A stretch of DNA of 39,541 nt from Candidatus Heimdallarchaeota archaeon (GTDB lineage: Archaea; Asgardarchaeota; Heimdallarchaeia; Heimdallarchaeales; Heimdallarchaeaceae). The notes below the pieces were generated by a model. The model had not been told where the DNA came from. It ran no database searches and worked only from the letters and a program-made list of their open reading frames with translations. Location of the stretch: positions 1 through 39,541 of the forward strand of contig JAHLWR010000013.1 in NCBI GenBank assembly GCA_019057815.1. The letters are read 5' to 3'. Below, piece by piece: positions 16,567 to 26,238 of this stretch; within the stretch, counting starts at the first letter, position 1; every line of letters starts with the position of its first letter. The translations under genes were made by a program, and so were the position numbers.

Positions 16567-19500
16567 TCATCTTCTAGTGTAAGCTATTCTCATCTTTTTT
16601 GTTTTACGAGCAATAAGGAAAGTAGAAACAAAAACAGCAAACATCATAAGAGCTAGATTTAACAAGAATATTTCCCAATTAGCATTTGGTGTGAAAGTAT
16701 GCCCAAAGAACACATTTTTGTTTGTTTTTGCTAAAATAATCAATACAGCTGCACCAAGACCATATCCTATAATTGATGCACCAACAGCTACTATAGCTAG
16801 TCTTGAGAATATGCTTATTATTGTGTGGAAATTGGTACCTCCTATGGTTTTAATAATCACTGTTTCCCTTCTACTTTCACTATACACATTTCTTAAAATT
16901 GTGAGCATATTTACAATTACAACTACCAAAATCAAGATTATTTCTGTATAAACTAAAGTATAGGTAAATAATAGTGAACCCTTTAGATAATAATCCATAT
17001 ATTCAAATGATAGCGAAATTAGAATGTCGAAGTCACCTATTGGTTTAAACGGTATTATAATGTATTGTGATTCTGATACGCTTCTAAGGACGATTTCAAT
17101 GTTGGCTATGCCGGGTTCGAAAATTCTTCTGAAAGTGACTAATTCTCCATTTTTCATCTCGACTGTAATATTAATATTTCCATAAGCTATGTGAAGTGAT
17201 ACACTAGATTTTAAGCCTGTAGAAGTTACTATTGTCCCTTCCAATAATGTATTAAATTCGATAGGCAGATTGTAAACTAAGGTTCCATTATCATACTTAA
17301 AACTGAATGTAATGTCTGTTTTAACAGAAGGAATATTAAAAATAACTGTTTGATTAAACAAGAAAACTTCAAATGGTAATGCTAAGATTTCATCATTTCT
17401 TGAAAAATAGCACACATATTCCCCAATCTCTATTACTGTTTGTACCATTCCATTTACATTGGTTCTCAATGACTGCAATCTTTGTCCATCATGATTCCTA
17501 ATTATACAGTATTGATTTCTTATTGGTGAATCAGAAAAATAATCTTTAACAAATATGGTTAAATTCGCAGTTCCAACAGTTATGGTCTCGCTCATGGTTT
17601 CAGCGCTATTTAATGTAAAACTGTGTGTCCTACTTTCATATGTGAAATTAACAAGGAAATCACCAGGTAATATCAAAAACTCTAGATTTCCATTGTCGTT
17701 TGTCTGCCCTTTCCATAGGGTTTTATTAAGGACACTTTGTATTGATATATTAAGATTTTTCACAGGCTGTGGACTTCCTGCATCCCATAATTGGAATGTC
17801 AAATTGAAAGGAACATAATCTAGTCCTGTTGTGAATCTATAAACAATTGTTTCGTAATTATAGTACGCATCTATCAAATAAAATGTTAGTTTATGTGTTT
17901 CTCCTGGTTTTGAAAAATTAAGTAAAACAGTCCCTGAATAAGTGTAAAGATCGGGTAAAGTGTCAAGTTTCAAATAAATTTCTGTTGCATCACTCTCCAA
18001 TATAAGAAACACATCAATTTCATTTTCTCCCTTATTAGGAGAAATAACTGTTAAAATTGGAGGTGTTGAGTCGACTAAGAAACTTATTTCTGATGTGCTA
18101 TTAGAAGAACCAATTAGATTAGTAAAGCAGTAATAATCGCCATCCATTAAAAACAAGGTTTGGCTGGAAGTTAAAGTGTAATTTACATCAAAATATGGAA
18201 ATTGAATGAAAAACTCTCCCTCATAACTGTCATTTATGAGTGAAGATTCAAAATATGAAACATTTAATCCTTCTGGGATAATGAAATTCCAAACTCTAGT
18301 TTTTGTATCCCAAAAAGTTAACCAGAATTTTACTGTTAATGTATAAGTTCCTGGGTGGAGATATAGTTTCATATTAGTTGTATAAGTTCCCGATTTATTT
18401 GTCACACCTAGAATTTTGTATGTAATAGTAAAACTTGGTTGAGAGCTTATTAGAAATAAATCGATAAAACTTTGATTAATAATACCGCTGTATTCATGTG
18501 AGAGGAAGAAGTCTATTGGCACTCCTGTGAAGTTTTCTACTTTAAAAGAGTACAACGATAAGTTTTGGTTACCTGAAAGGTCTTCTACTAATATTGCTAG
18601 TGTATGGTTTCCATTTAATTCAGGAACGAGAATCTTATTTTCATATGCTTTTGAAAATATGTTATCATCCCAAGAGAAACTTAATTTCGAGAAATTTTCA
18701 TTATAATAACAATTGATAATACTTCCAGAGTTGACAACTGAATTGTTCAAAACATCTAAAAATATCAGTGGAGGAGTGTTATCTATTTTTATTTCATATG
18801 TCTTGTTAAACCATTCTGTAGAATCCTTACCAGCTAGAGTTAAAATATGAATGCCATCACTCAAACCTTGTGCTAAGATTTCATTATTATTTGTTAATTC
18901 TTGTTCAGTGTTGTTATCCCAGTAAAAGAAAATCTCTTCAAATGAATTATCATGCCATATTTTTATGGTGTCATTATTTTTTAGACATTTATTTGATTGC
19001 ATTCCTAAGACGCCTAATTTTTCAGGGTTATCAGTAACGCTGAAATAATATACCCATTCCTTATTGACTGTTCCAAAAGACGCGTGTAGAAATAGTTTAT
19101 GTAATCCTATTTCAGATGGTACGTGAATATATTGATTCATAACATTCCATTCTGTTTTGTCCCACTTGTACATAACATCCTGAGAAAATTGTATTGATGT
19201 GTTTACAACAATCAAAGTATTAGGTCTCAACTGAGTCCCATTCATTGCATTGTAAAATATACCCATTTTTGTAAAATCATCAGTAACGGTAAAATGAACT
19301 TCCGCTGTCCCATAATTTTTTTCTTTTCCTTCTCTCCAATTATAATCTGAATTAAACACGATTACTGTGAGCGAATGTTCTCCATTCTCAAAGGGTACTA
19401 TAAATTTTGTGGGTTTGATTTCTCCTTCCTCTGCTCTAAAATACTCATGAACATCTAGAGTATTACCATCTATATAATAGAAAATAGAATATCCTTGAGT

Positions 19501-20760
19501 TACATCTATTGAAATATTGAGCTCATTACCAATAATGTCGCTATTATTTAATGGGCTTTTAACATAAATTAGAGGATGTCTTTTGATAAGAATTATTTCT
19601 AGATTTGTTTCTTCTTGAGTTGCAAATGTAATCCTTTCTGAATAAAGACCATATTCAGCTATTGCAACATAGTTCCCATCATTAATTGTCTTGGTAGCTT
19701 GTCCAGTACTGTTAGTTGTTAAATGATAGGTGTTTTTTTCCACAAAAAATTCTTCTTGTTCTTGACTATAAATTGTGATTTTAGCCTCTTCAATTGGTTC
19801 ATCTTCATCTGTAATTACTCTGAAATTCACTTCTCTCCGCATAAAAGGAACAAAAAGGATTATATCAGTATCATTATTTTGAATAATTAGTTTAACAGGA
19901 TTAGACAATATTCCTTCTATGTTTGCTTGGAATTCATATTCACCGAAAGGAAGAGTCGTTGTAATTTTATCTGTATTAATTAATATTTCTTCTCGGAAAT
20001 CATCTCCCTTGCTTGTCTTAACATAAAGAGTTGAATTCATTGCCGATGGCGTTTCATATGATAGAACTTGAACTGTAACCGTGTATTTGTTAGTAACTAG
20101 TTCCCTAATATATTCTTTTGATTCAATGACATTCAGATCTATTTTCACACGAATATGAGATACATAATCGAAGGTTTCAAAAGATAAAAATTGACCAACC
20201 CAGAGAGGAGCAATTATTTCATCATCTAAAAGTGTCCCTGTGGTTACAATTGATTTGACTTTTAGTTCAAGAGCTGAATCAGATCTTGTTGAGAAAACTG
20301 TTAAGAAATCTCCTAAATGTAGATGATTTCTCTCTGCGAAGTTTACCCCTAAACTTACTTCTGTTGTATCATTAGCGTTTAATACCTTGCCGATAATTTG
20401 AATAATATCCGTGAATTCCCAAAATTCGTTTACATCAATACCTCTAAAATAAACAGCGCTAGTTTTGTAAACAGCTGCTGTCATTACTTCTGGACTGACT
20501 CTGAGAACTCCAGGAATTTTGCTTATTGTCTCAGCTAAATCCAATGGTAAAATGCTTGTATAAGGGGTTGAAGCGTAAGGATTTGAAATAACAACTACAT
20601 CGTCAGTTTCTCCAAGATACGTGCTAGTTGATTCTACAATACTAATCATTAAAAGTGCCCCCCCTGAAATAATTGTGGAGCTTATCAGAAATCCAATAAA
20701 CGCTATTAAGATTCGTTTCTTTGGAAGTACATTGTAGAGAAAAAGCTGTCTGTAGTCCAT
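16567..20760 (-). CDS. FtsX/MacB-type permease with giant extracytoplasmic insertion
   Basis: A 1397-residue membrane protein. One helix (about 14-38) is followed by a MacB-like outside domain (about 40-220, with DLAETISKIPGVLRVSPEV). Then come about 1000 residues of beta repeats. Carboxypeptidase-regulatory-like segments (EANIEGILSNPVKLII, EEAKITIYSQEQEEFFV) lie near 270-390. Several Ig/Big-like repeats with DGxHxLTxxAxDxxG lines span about 400-1000. A second regulatory-like block (PVKNLNISIQSVL) lies near 1010-1160. Three helices close the protein, with FtsX lines RRETVIIKTIGGTNFHTI and an ARKTKKMR end. The start overlaps the upstream permease stop (TAATG). Its ATPase partner is not in the window. 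Confidence 0.82.
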   Translation of the reverse strand: MDYRQLFLYNVLPKKRILIAFIGFLISSTIISGGALLMISIVESTSTYLGETDDVVVISNPYASTPYTSILPLDLAETISKIPGVLRVSPEVMTAAVYKTSAVYFRGIDVNEFWEFTDIIQIIGKVLNANDTTEVSLGVNFAERNHLHLGDFLTVFSTRSDSALELKVKSIVTTGTLLDDEIIAPLWVGQFLSFETFDYVSHIRVKIDLNVIESKEYIRELVTNKYTVTVQVLSYETPSAMNSTLYVKTSKGDDFREEILINTDKITTTLPFGEYEFQANIEGILSNPVKLIIQNNDTDIILFVPFMRREVNFRVITDEDEPIEEAKITIYSQEQEEFFVEKNTYHLTTNSTGQATKTINDGNYVAIAEYGLYSERITFATQEETNLEIILIKRHPLIYVKSPLNNSDIIGNELNISIDVTQGYSIFYYIDGNTLDVHEYFRAEEGEIKPTKFIVPFENGEHSLTVIVFNSDYNWREGKEKNYGTAEVHFTVTDDFTKMGIFYNAMNGTQLRPNTLIVVNTSIQFSQDVMYKWDKTEWNVMNQYIHVPSEIGLHKLFLHASFGTVNKEWVYYFSVTDNPEKLGVLGMQSNKCLKNNDTIKIWHDNSFEEIFFYWDNNTEQELTNNNEILAQGLSDGIHILTLAGKDSTEWFNKTYEIKIDNTPPLIFLDVLNNSVVNSGSIINCYYNENFSKLSFSWDDNIFSKAYENKILVPELNGNHTLAILVEDLSGNQNLSLYSFKVENFTGVPIDFFLSHEYSGIINQSFIDLFLISSQPSFTITYKILGVTNKSGTYTTNMKLYLHPGTYTLTVKFWLTFWDTKTRVWNFIIPEGLNVSYFESSLINDSYEGEFFIQFPYFDVNYTLTSSQTLFLMDGDYYCFTNLIGSSNSTSEISFLVDSTPPILTVISPNKGENEIDVFLILESDATEIYLKLDTLPDLYTYSGTVLLNFSKPGETHKLTFYLIDAYYNYETIVYRFTTGLDYVPFNLTFQLWDAGSPQPVKNLNISIQSVLNKTLWKGQTNDNGNLEFLILPGDFLVNFTYESRTHSFTLNSAETMSETITVGTANLTIFVKDYFSDSPIRNQYCIIRNHDGQRLQSLRTNVNGMVQTVIEIGEYVCYFSRNDEILALPFEVFLFNQTVIFNIPSVKTDITFSFKYDNGTLVYNLPIEFNTLLEGTIVTSTGLKSSVSLHIAYGNINITVEMKNGELVTFRRIFEPGIANIEIVLRSVSESQYIIIPFKPIGDFDILISLSFEYMDYYLKGSLLFTYTLVYTEIILILVVVIVNMLTILRNVYSESRRETVIIKTIGGTNFHTIISIFSRLAIVAVGASIIGYGLGAAVLIILAKTNKNVFFGHTFTPNANWEIFLLNLALMMFAVFVSTFLIARKTKKMRIAYTRR

Positions 20761-21917
20761 TAGATTTCCTCTTTAATCACTTTTATTTGTGCAGCTTTAA
20801 GCGATGGATATATACCTGAGATTACTGATAAAACTAATGAAAAAAAGAATATTATTCCTATCAATTGAATCTCAATTTGAAGTGCAATAAATGGTAACCC
20901 TGTGGATGCTGATATAATTGCAACAATAGCACTCACTCCTAAATAGCCAATCATTAATGAAAGAAGAGCACTAATTATACCTATTAAGAGTGCTTGAATC
21001 ATAAAGAGTGACACAATTCCTGTTTTTGTTGCACCTATTGATCTCAGGATAAAAATAGTATCTTCACTTTCTCTAACTAATGAATAAATTGTATATGTTA
21101 TCGAAACCAACATTAAACCGAAGAACATTATTACAAGTAATGTTAGTGTTTGAATCACTTCATTTGTTGCATAAATGATGAAATTCTGTGTCTGCTTTTC
21201 CTCAAAAACATCTAGATGCGGATAATGGTCTTTAATTTCTTTTTTTATCGTATCTATTTCTCTTGTGTCTATTATTTTTAATTCTACAAAAGAATAGTAC
21301 TCAATAGTAAGAAAACTTTCAATGAACTCAAATGAAGAAAGTATTTCAACATCGTATTCCTGCCCAGATTCTATTATATTGTGAACATCAACCGTTTTAT
21401 TAAGAATAAGTGAGTTTTCAGTATTATTCTTTATTAGAAGTAAATCACCAACGCCAGTAAGCATGAGAGAAGAAAGATGTTGTCCAATTATTACTTCTCC
21501 CTCTTCTGGAAATCCCAGATTGTAAGTATATTGATGATGTTGGAGATGTTCAAATTTCTCAAAATCTACTATCCTTAAGAACGTGCTCCGCGTCTCACCT
21601 AGATTGTTTTCAACACTTATAGGGACATAGATTTGAGGAAGAACGACTTCAATATTAGGTGTTGTTTTGGAGAATTCTTCTAAAAATTGCAGAACCTCTA
21701 AATCGATTCTACTTCCTGAAAGTGTTTCACCTTCTTCTACTACTAATAGTAGATTTGAACGTTTAACAATTGATGCCATACCACTTATATTGGATGAATA
21801 TCCTGATACTAGCAATGTTGTAGCTAGATAGATGACTAATGCTAATGTGAGTGCAAAGATTGCTTGAAAAGTTCGTTTTCTGTTATGGAAGAAAAATTTG
21901 AAAGCAAAATCTAACAT
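20760..21917 (-). CDS. FtsX/MacB-type ABC permease
   Basis: Four-helix permease of the FtsX family. A helix at about 14-36 is followed by a periplasmic-type domain (about 40-240, with DLEVLQFLEEFSKTTPNIEVV). Three C-terminal helices carry the family line DTIFILRSIGATKTGIVSLF and an end LKAAQIKVIKEE. The 385-residue length is standard. It couples to the next gene through a one-base TAATG overlap, so the pair likely forms a heterodimeric transporter or mechanotransmission complex. No ABC ATPase gene adjoins, unlike in most MacB and LolCDE loci. Confidence 0.88.
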   Translation of the reverse strand: MLDFAFKFFFHNRKRTFQAIFALTLALVIYLATTLLVSGYSSNISGMASIVKRSNLLLVVEEGETLSGSRIDLEVLQFLEEFSKTTPNIEVVLPQIYVPISVENNLGETRSTFLRIVDFEKFEHLQHHQYTYNLGFPEEGEVIIGQHLSSLMLTGVGDLLLIKNNTENSLILNKTVDVHNIIESGQEYDVEILSSFEFIESFLTIEYYSFVELKIIDTREIDTIKKEIKDHYPHLDVFEEKQTQNFIIYATNEVIQTLTLLVIMFFGLMLVSITYTIYSLVRESEDTIFILRSIGATKTGIVSLFMIQALLIGIISALLSLMIGYLGVSAIVAIISASTGLPFIALQIEIQLIGIIFFFSLVLSVISGIYPSLKAAQIKVIKEEI

Positions 21918-21994
21918 CTTACACTCTCTTTGTAACTCTAACTAGTCTAATAATATAAAATTTCTTCTGTGTTAGCTTAATTTAAAATTCTTCA

Positions 21995-23272
21995 TCAGAC
22001 TACTGGAGCCCAAACCTGGAAGAAAATTCTTTGTGATATTAAAGTTAAGTATATTGACACCCATATTGCTAAGAGAGAAGACACTTTAGTTTTCTGCGGT
22101 GTTACTCTATTTATTCCAATACCCATAAACAGTAGAAATCCATAGAAGAAAATGTTTAGTGGCATCGTGACAGCAAGCTGATAAGAAATTAACCCCGGTG
22201 TTGGATTTTGAACATCAAATCCAAAAGCTTCCAAATATTTTACTCCACCGATTGTTAAACATCCATATAATAGTATAATGGAAATTGAGGTGATGAAAAC
22301 TGAGTTTTTGTATGTTACAATCCATTTTTTTTCTCCAAGCATTAGAGAATATATTAGTGGAAAAATTATTACCCAAGTGAACCATGTAATAGAACCGATA
22401 AGAACTTGATCACCTAGATCTGATGCACCGATGTCTGTGAAACTAAAGGGTTTATTGTATTGTTCACCCAATAGTCCACCTGCGTACAGTGGATATGCAC
22501 GTATTTCAGTGAAGTACCCTTGTGCAAAGACCATGAAACTGAAGAATACAGCAAAGGAGATAAGAACTTGGACCAAGAAGTAGTTGGGTAGTACTAGTGC
22601 ATAACTTGCTCTTGTAGGTCGGGTTAAATAATCTTTGTTGAACCTGAAAATGTTTCCAACTTGTGTGTACTTGAATAAGACAAACAATACCAGTATAGGA
22701 AGCGCTATTACACCTATCAAAAAAAGCAATTGTAATATAAAATCACCAACAGAAGGGAGTTGATCTATTAATCTATGCCAAATAAACGTTGGAATGTTAA
22801 AAACAACATATATGTACCAGCATAAAATTGCTGTTGTAACGATTGTTGCTAAATAATCATAATACTTGAATTTCTTTTTTTGTATCCCAAAGTACCATAT
22901 CTTTTTGTTGACAATTTCAGTTACATCCTCTTCAAAATCAGTAAGAACTAACCCATCTATTCGTACCTCTCCATATTTTTCGAAGAAACGTTTAGCAAAC
23001 ATAGAAAGTAGTTCATCAGTATCCTTAAGATCCATTCTTTTATCCACAGTTAATACAAAAAGCAAGTCATTTCTTTCTTCCTTAAAGAGAATTCTAGATG
23101 TAACGAGTTCGAATTCAGAAATTTTTTCTCTCTGAGTCTCTGAAGCCATCGAATAGATCGCACTCATTAGACCTCCTGTGAGAGCTATATCAACTGTCTC
23201 TTCTGCTTTTTCAAACTCTTGACTATAAAATATTTGTCCGTATGTTGTTAGAATTAGCAAGTGCTTTAACAA
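21995..23272 (-). CDS. Longin-like domain fused to a polytopic membrane protein
   Basis: The N-terminal 120 residues (LLILTTYGQIFYSQEF, DIALTGGLMSAIYSMA, LLFVLTVDKRMD, LLSMFAKRFFEKYGE) have the strand, helix and strand order of longin/roadblock-type domains in archaeal proteins. About seven membrane helices follow from residue 140 to the end. TTG 23272 is preferred as start because AAGAGGA sits 6 bases upstream; an in-frame TTG at 23302 would add 10 residues. The membrane half has a Yip1-like feel but I cannot assign it. A longin domain on a membrane anchor suggests a docking site for a GTPase or regulator, which is inference. Confidence 0.6.
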   Translation of the reverse strand: MLKHLLILTTYGQIFYSQEFEKAEETVDIALTGGLMSAIYSMASETQREKISEFELVTSRILFKEERNDLLFVLTVDKRMDLKDTDELLSMFAKRFFEKYGEVRIDGLVLTDFEEDVTEIVNKKIWYFGIQKKKFKYYDYLATIVTTAILCWYIYVVFNIPTFIWHRLIDQLPSVGDFILQLLFLIGVIALPILVLFVLFKYTQVGNIFRFNKDYLTRPTRASYALVLPNYFLVQVLISFAVFFSFMVFAQGYFTEIRAYPLYAGGLLGEQYNKPFSFTDIGASDLGDQVLIGSITWFTWVIIFPLIYSLMLGEKKWIVTYKNSVFITSISIILLYGCLTIGGVKYLEAFGFDVQNPTPGLISYQLAVTMPLNIFFYGFLLFMGIGINRVTPQKTKVSSLLAIWVSIYLTLISQRIFFQVWAPVV

Positions 23273-23306
23273 AGTAAATTCCTCTTGGCGTATATCACAC
23301 AATAAT

Positions 23307-23329
23307 GTAATCTAGGCTAAAAAGATTAC
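23307..23329. repeat. Inverted repeat downstream of the SAH hydrolase gene
   Basis: GTAATCT (23307-23313) and AGATTAC (23323-23329) form a 7-bp stem with a 9-base loop. It lies in the gap between ahcY and the longin membrane gene, both on the minus strand. It could be a transcript-end hairpin or an operator for the downstream gene; the sequence alone does not decide. Confidence 0.45.
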
Positions 23330-23378
23330 GGATAATTTTTGAAAAAATGCATAAACTGAAGTAAAAGGATATGGAAGG

Positions 23379-24632
23379 TTATGTTCCTTCAGAATATTTG
23401 TCTAGATAAGCTTCTTGTTCTGGAGTTAGATTGTCAATTTGGAACCCCATTAGAGAAAGCTTTAGTGATGCAATGTATTCGTCTTGTTCCCGTGGAATAT
23501 CATAAACTTTGTTTTCAAGATTTTTACCTTTTTCAGCTAATTCTATAAGACTTAGAAGTTGATTTGCAAAAGACATGTCCATTACTTCTGATGGGTGACC
23601 TTCAGCTGCTGATAGATTAACTAATCTTCCTTTTGCAAGCAAGTAAATTCTTCTTCCATTCTTCATAGTAAACTCTTCATTGTTAGTTCGAATTTCTCTA
23701 GAAGAGACAGAAATTGTTTCAAGTTCTTGTATGTTAATCTCTACATCATAATGTCCTGTATTGCATACAATAGCCCCATCTTTCATCGTCTCAAAGTGTT
23801 TACCTCTAATTATATCTCTCATTCCTGTAGCAGTTATGAAAATATCTCCTATTTTAGCAGCTTGTTCCATAGTCTTAACCTTGAATCCATCAAGTGCAGC
23901 TTTTAAAGCTTGTATAGAGTCCACTTCTGTCACGATTACATCAGATCCTGCACCAGAAGCGCGTTTTGCCAAACCTTTCCCACATTGACCATAACCTGCA
24001 ATAACAACAGCTTTACCTGCTAGTAGAATATTCGTTGCTCTAAGGATTCCATCTAACGTAGATTGTCCTGTGCCGTAAACATTATCAAAATCACGTTTTG
24101 TCTCAGCATCATTAACTGCAATTATTGGATACAATAGTTTTCCTGCGTTATCCATAGCTCTTAATCTATGAACACCTGTTGTAGTTTCCTCTGTACCACC
24201 AAGAATATTTTCTGCTTGCTCAGGATATTTTGAATGAACAACAAAGATAAGATCTGCACCATCATCCAAAGTAAGAGAGGGTTTGTGTTCTAGAACTTTA
24301 TCTATTGCCCAGTAAAATTCTTCTTTGGACATGCCATACCAAGCATATATTGGTATCTCATTTGCAGCTAATGCTGCTGCTATGTCATCTTTCGTTGACA
24401 AAGGGTTGCAACCACTCCAAGCGACCTTTGCACCAACAGCCACTAGGGTTTCTACTAAAACTGCTGTTTCTTTAGTAACATGTAAACATCCACCAACAAT
24501 TATGCCTTCAAGTGGTTTTGTTTCCGAAAACTTCTTTTTTAGGTGCATCAAAACAGGCATTCTAGATTCAGCCCAATCAATTTTCCTTCTTCCTTCTGCA
24601 GCAAGGTCGATATCTTTGATTTTAAATTGCAT
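23379..24632 (-). CDS. ahcY: Adenosylhomocysteinase (archaeal type; possibly S-inosylhomocysteine hydrolase)
   Basis: Splits S-adenosylhomocysteine (or S-inosylhomocysteine in some archaea) to homocysteine and nucleoside with bound NAD. Seen: the substrate part with HVTKETAVLVETL and DDGADL (123-128), the catalytic region NDAETKRDFDN (174-184), the Rossmann motif AGYGQCGKG (212-220) and a late NTGHYDVEI. The 417-residue protein ends LDKYSEGT and lacks the Lys/Tyr C-terminal tail of mammalian enzymes, as is usual in archaea. No SD precedes the ATG; a TTTTAAAA about 20-27 bases upstream on the minus strand suggests a leaderless mRNA. Confidence 0.94.
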   Translation of the reverse strand: MQFKIKDIDLAAEGRRKIDWAESRMPVLMHLKKKFSETKPLEGIIVGGCLHVTKETAVLVETLVAVGAKVAWSGCNPLSTKDDIAAALAANEIPIYAWYGMSKEEFYWAIDKVLEHKPSLTLDDGADLIFVVHSKYPEQAENILGGTEETTTGVHRLRAMDNAGKLLYPIIAVNDAETKRDFDNVYGTGQSTLDGILRATNILLAGKAVVIAGYGQCGKGLAKRASGAGSDVIVTEVDSIQALKAALDGFKVKTMEQAAKIGDIFITATGMRDIIRGKHFETMKDGAIVCNTGHYDVEINIQELETISVSSREIRTNNEEFTMKNGRRIYLLAKGRLVNLSAAEGHPSEVMDMSFANQLLSLIELAEKGKNLENKVYDIPREQDEYIASLKLSLMGFQIDNLTPEQEAYLDKYSEGT

Positions 24633-24693
24633 GATTTACGCTTTGGTTTGATTTTAAAAAGCTGTCTTTTTCAACGAAGGAAAATATTAATCA

Positions 24694-25428
24694 GTGAAGA
24701 GTACATTAGCTGAAATAATGAAAGAATACTTCCCAGTGATTATTGCGCATAGAGGAGCTTCAAAAGAAGCCTATGAAAATTCTTTCGAATCGTTCAAGCT
24801 TGCTGTTGAACAAAAGGCTGATATGATAGAACTTGATACACATCTCACGAGTGATGGATATTTTATTGTCCATCACGATGCTAGTGTACAATATAACGAT
24901 AGATCTTATGTTATATCTAAAACACCATTGGAAATAATAGAGGATTTGAATCTACCAAACGGCGAAAAAATTCCACTCTTAGACAATGTGCTTAAAAGAT
25001 TCCTTCCTCAAATTAAATTCAATATAGAAATAAAGTGCCCAGTTAAAAAATCAGAATTTGATGAACTACTTTCTTCTATTGAATATAAAGGAAACAGAAT
25101 AATTGTGAGTTCGTTTCTAAGAGAAACGTTGTATGAAATGAAAGATTCAAAGCATAACATCCCCCTAGCATTTATTTACCTTTTCCCCGGACCTAACGCA
25201 ATAAAAATGTTTAAGGTTGCTCACATTTCTGCTATGAATCCTTATTATAAACTCTTGAGCAAGAAATCAGTGAGAAAATATCATAAAGCAGGGAAAAAAA
25301 TCTACCCATGGACAGTGAACAATTACAAAGACATTGAGAAATTGGTAAAAAGAAGTGTCGACGGAATAATAACCGATAGTCCAAAGAAAACTAGAAAAAT
25401 TGTTGAAAAATGCTTAGAAATTTTTTAA
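24694..25428 (+). CDS. Glycerophosphodiester phosphodiesterase
   Basis: Hydrolyses glycerophosphodiesters to glycerol phosphate and an alcohol; TIM-barrel metal enzyme. Seen: IAHRGA with the first catalytic His, YENSFESF, the acidic pair in ELDTHLTSDG, VHHDAS with the second His, NIEIK, and the end motif VDGIITDSP. The 244-residue length is normal and there is no signal peptide, so it acts in the cytoplasm. The frame begins at GTG 24694; ATG at 24718 (giving MKEYFPVI) is an alternative. It is divergent from ahcY with about 60 bp between them. Confidence 0.92.
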   Translation: MKSTLAEIMKEYFPVIIAHRGASKEAYENSFESFKLAVEQKADMIELDTHLTSDGYFIVHHDASVQYNDRSYVISKTPLEIIEDLNLPNGEKIPLLDNVLKRFLPQIKFNIEIKCPVKKSEFDELLSSIEYKGNRIIVSSFLRETLYEMKDSKHNIPLAFIYLFPGPNAIKMFKVAHISAMNPYYKLLSKKSVRKYHKAGKKIYPWTVNNYKDIEKLVKRSVDGIITDSPKKTRKIVEKCLEIF

Positions 25429-25443
25429 GAAATGAGTATACAA

Positions 25444-26154
25444 CTAATAGTGTGTTAATTTTACTAAAGAAAAGTTGTATTCTTGCCATTCAGTTATACT
25501 TTTGATTTTGTTAACAAATGATTCAATGTCATCAATATTTATATCAAAAAGGACACTTACAATTTCAGGTGTGAAACCTTGTTCTAGAATTGATTTGTAA
25601 TCTTTAGGTTCTTCAATGACTTCAAGATGAAAAGCATCATTCTTTGACACCATAACTTCAATTAATTCAGGTTTGAATTCATTTATAGTTTTTGTATATA
25701 TTTGGACAAATTCTGTTTTTTTGGCTAGTTCTTTGCTTACTCTTACAGATGTACTATCATAGTTTCCTTCTTTTCTGAATATTCCAACTAACCAAAACGA
25801 CTGGCTAGGTAATGTTACTTCAATATATGAACAGCTGTTTTTTTTCGCTATTTCTTCTATATTTTCAATGATTTCCCTTGCTAGTTCTATTGAACGATGT
25901 TTTAATGAACAAACAATTTCGTCGACAACTAAAGTATATTTTCTCTCATCATCATCTTCTATTGGTTCTTCATCAACAAACCAAATGATATACCCCATAC
26001 TTTGAGCCTTAAATTCTATCATACTAATTATTGCTTTTTTTGAATCTAAAAGCGCATCCACTAAATCTTTATTAGAAACTTGATTTCCGTAAAGGGTCTT
26101 GAGTAAACTATTTAACTCCTGTGAAGTCTTAGGATTTTTTAAGTCTCTAAACAT
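25444..26154 (-). CDS. Unknown protein, perhaps a degenerate GNAT fold
   Basis: Not confidently recognised. Residues 40-150 have an order that recalls GNAT acetyltransferases: a strand AIISMIEFKAQSMGYIIWF, a strand YTLVVDEIVCSL, a long helix RSIELAREIIENIEEIAKK, a strand CSYIEVTL and a final FRKEGNYDSTSVRV line. The acetyl-CoA loop (Q/R-x-x-G-x-G/A) is missing, so catalysis is doubtful. The last 85 residues are alpha/beta with no known motif. It converges with the phosphodiesterase gene, with 15 bases between stops. Confidence 0.45.
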   Translation of the reverse strand: MFRDLKNPKTSQELNSLLKTLYGNQVSNKDLVDALLDSKKAIISMIEFKAQSMGYIIWFVDEEPIEDDDERKYTLVVDEIVCSLKHRSIELAREIIENIEEIAKKNSCSYIEVTLPSQSFWLVGIFRKEGNYDSTSVRVSKELAKKTEFVQIYTKTINEFKPELIEVMVSKNDAFHLEVIEEPKDYKSILEQGFTPEIVSVLFDINIDDIESFVNKIKSITEWQEYNFSLVKLTHY

Positions 26155-26211
26155 AATTAGACGTTTTTTAGCTAACTTAAATAAAGATGTTTTGTTTGTT
26201 TGAATTATAAA

Positions 26212-26238
26212 ATAAAAAAGAAATAAAAGAAAAAAAAG
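26212..26238 (-). terminator. T-rich terminator of the pilin gene
   Basis: Directly after the pilin stop on the minus strand lies a long pyrimidine tract dominated by T runs of 6-8 bases, a strong archaeal termination signal. Confidence 0.65.

Noticed and set aside
23303-24693. A SAH-responsive riboswitch near ahcY
   Set aside because: The hairpin is downstream of ahcY, and the upstream leader is too short for a riboswitch (probably leaderless).
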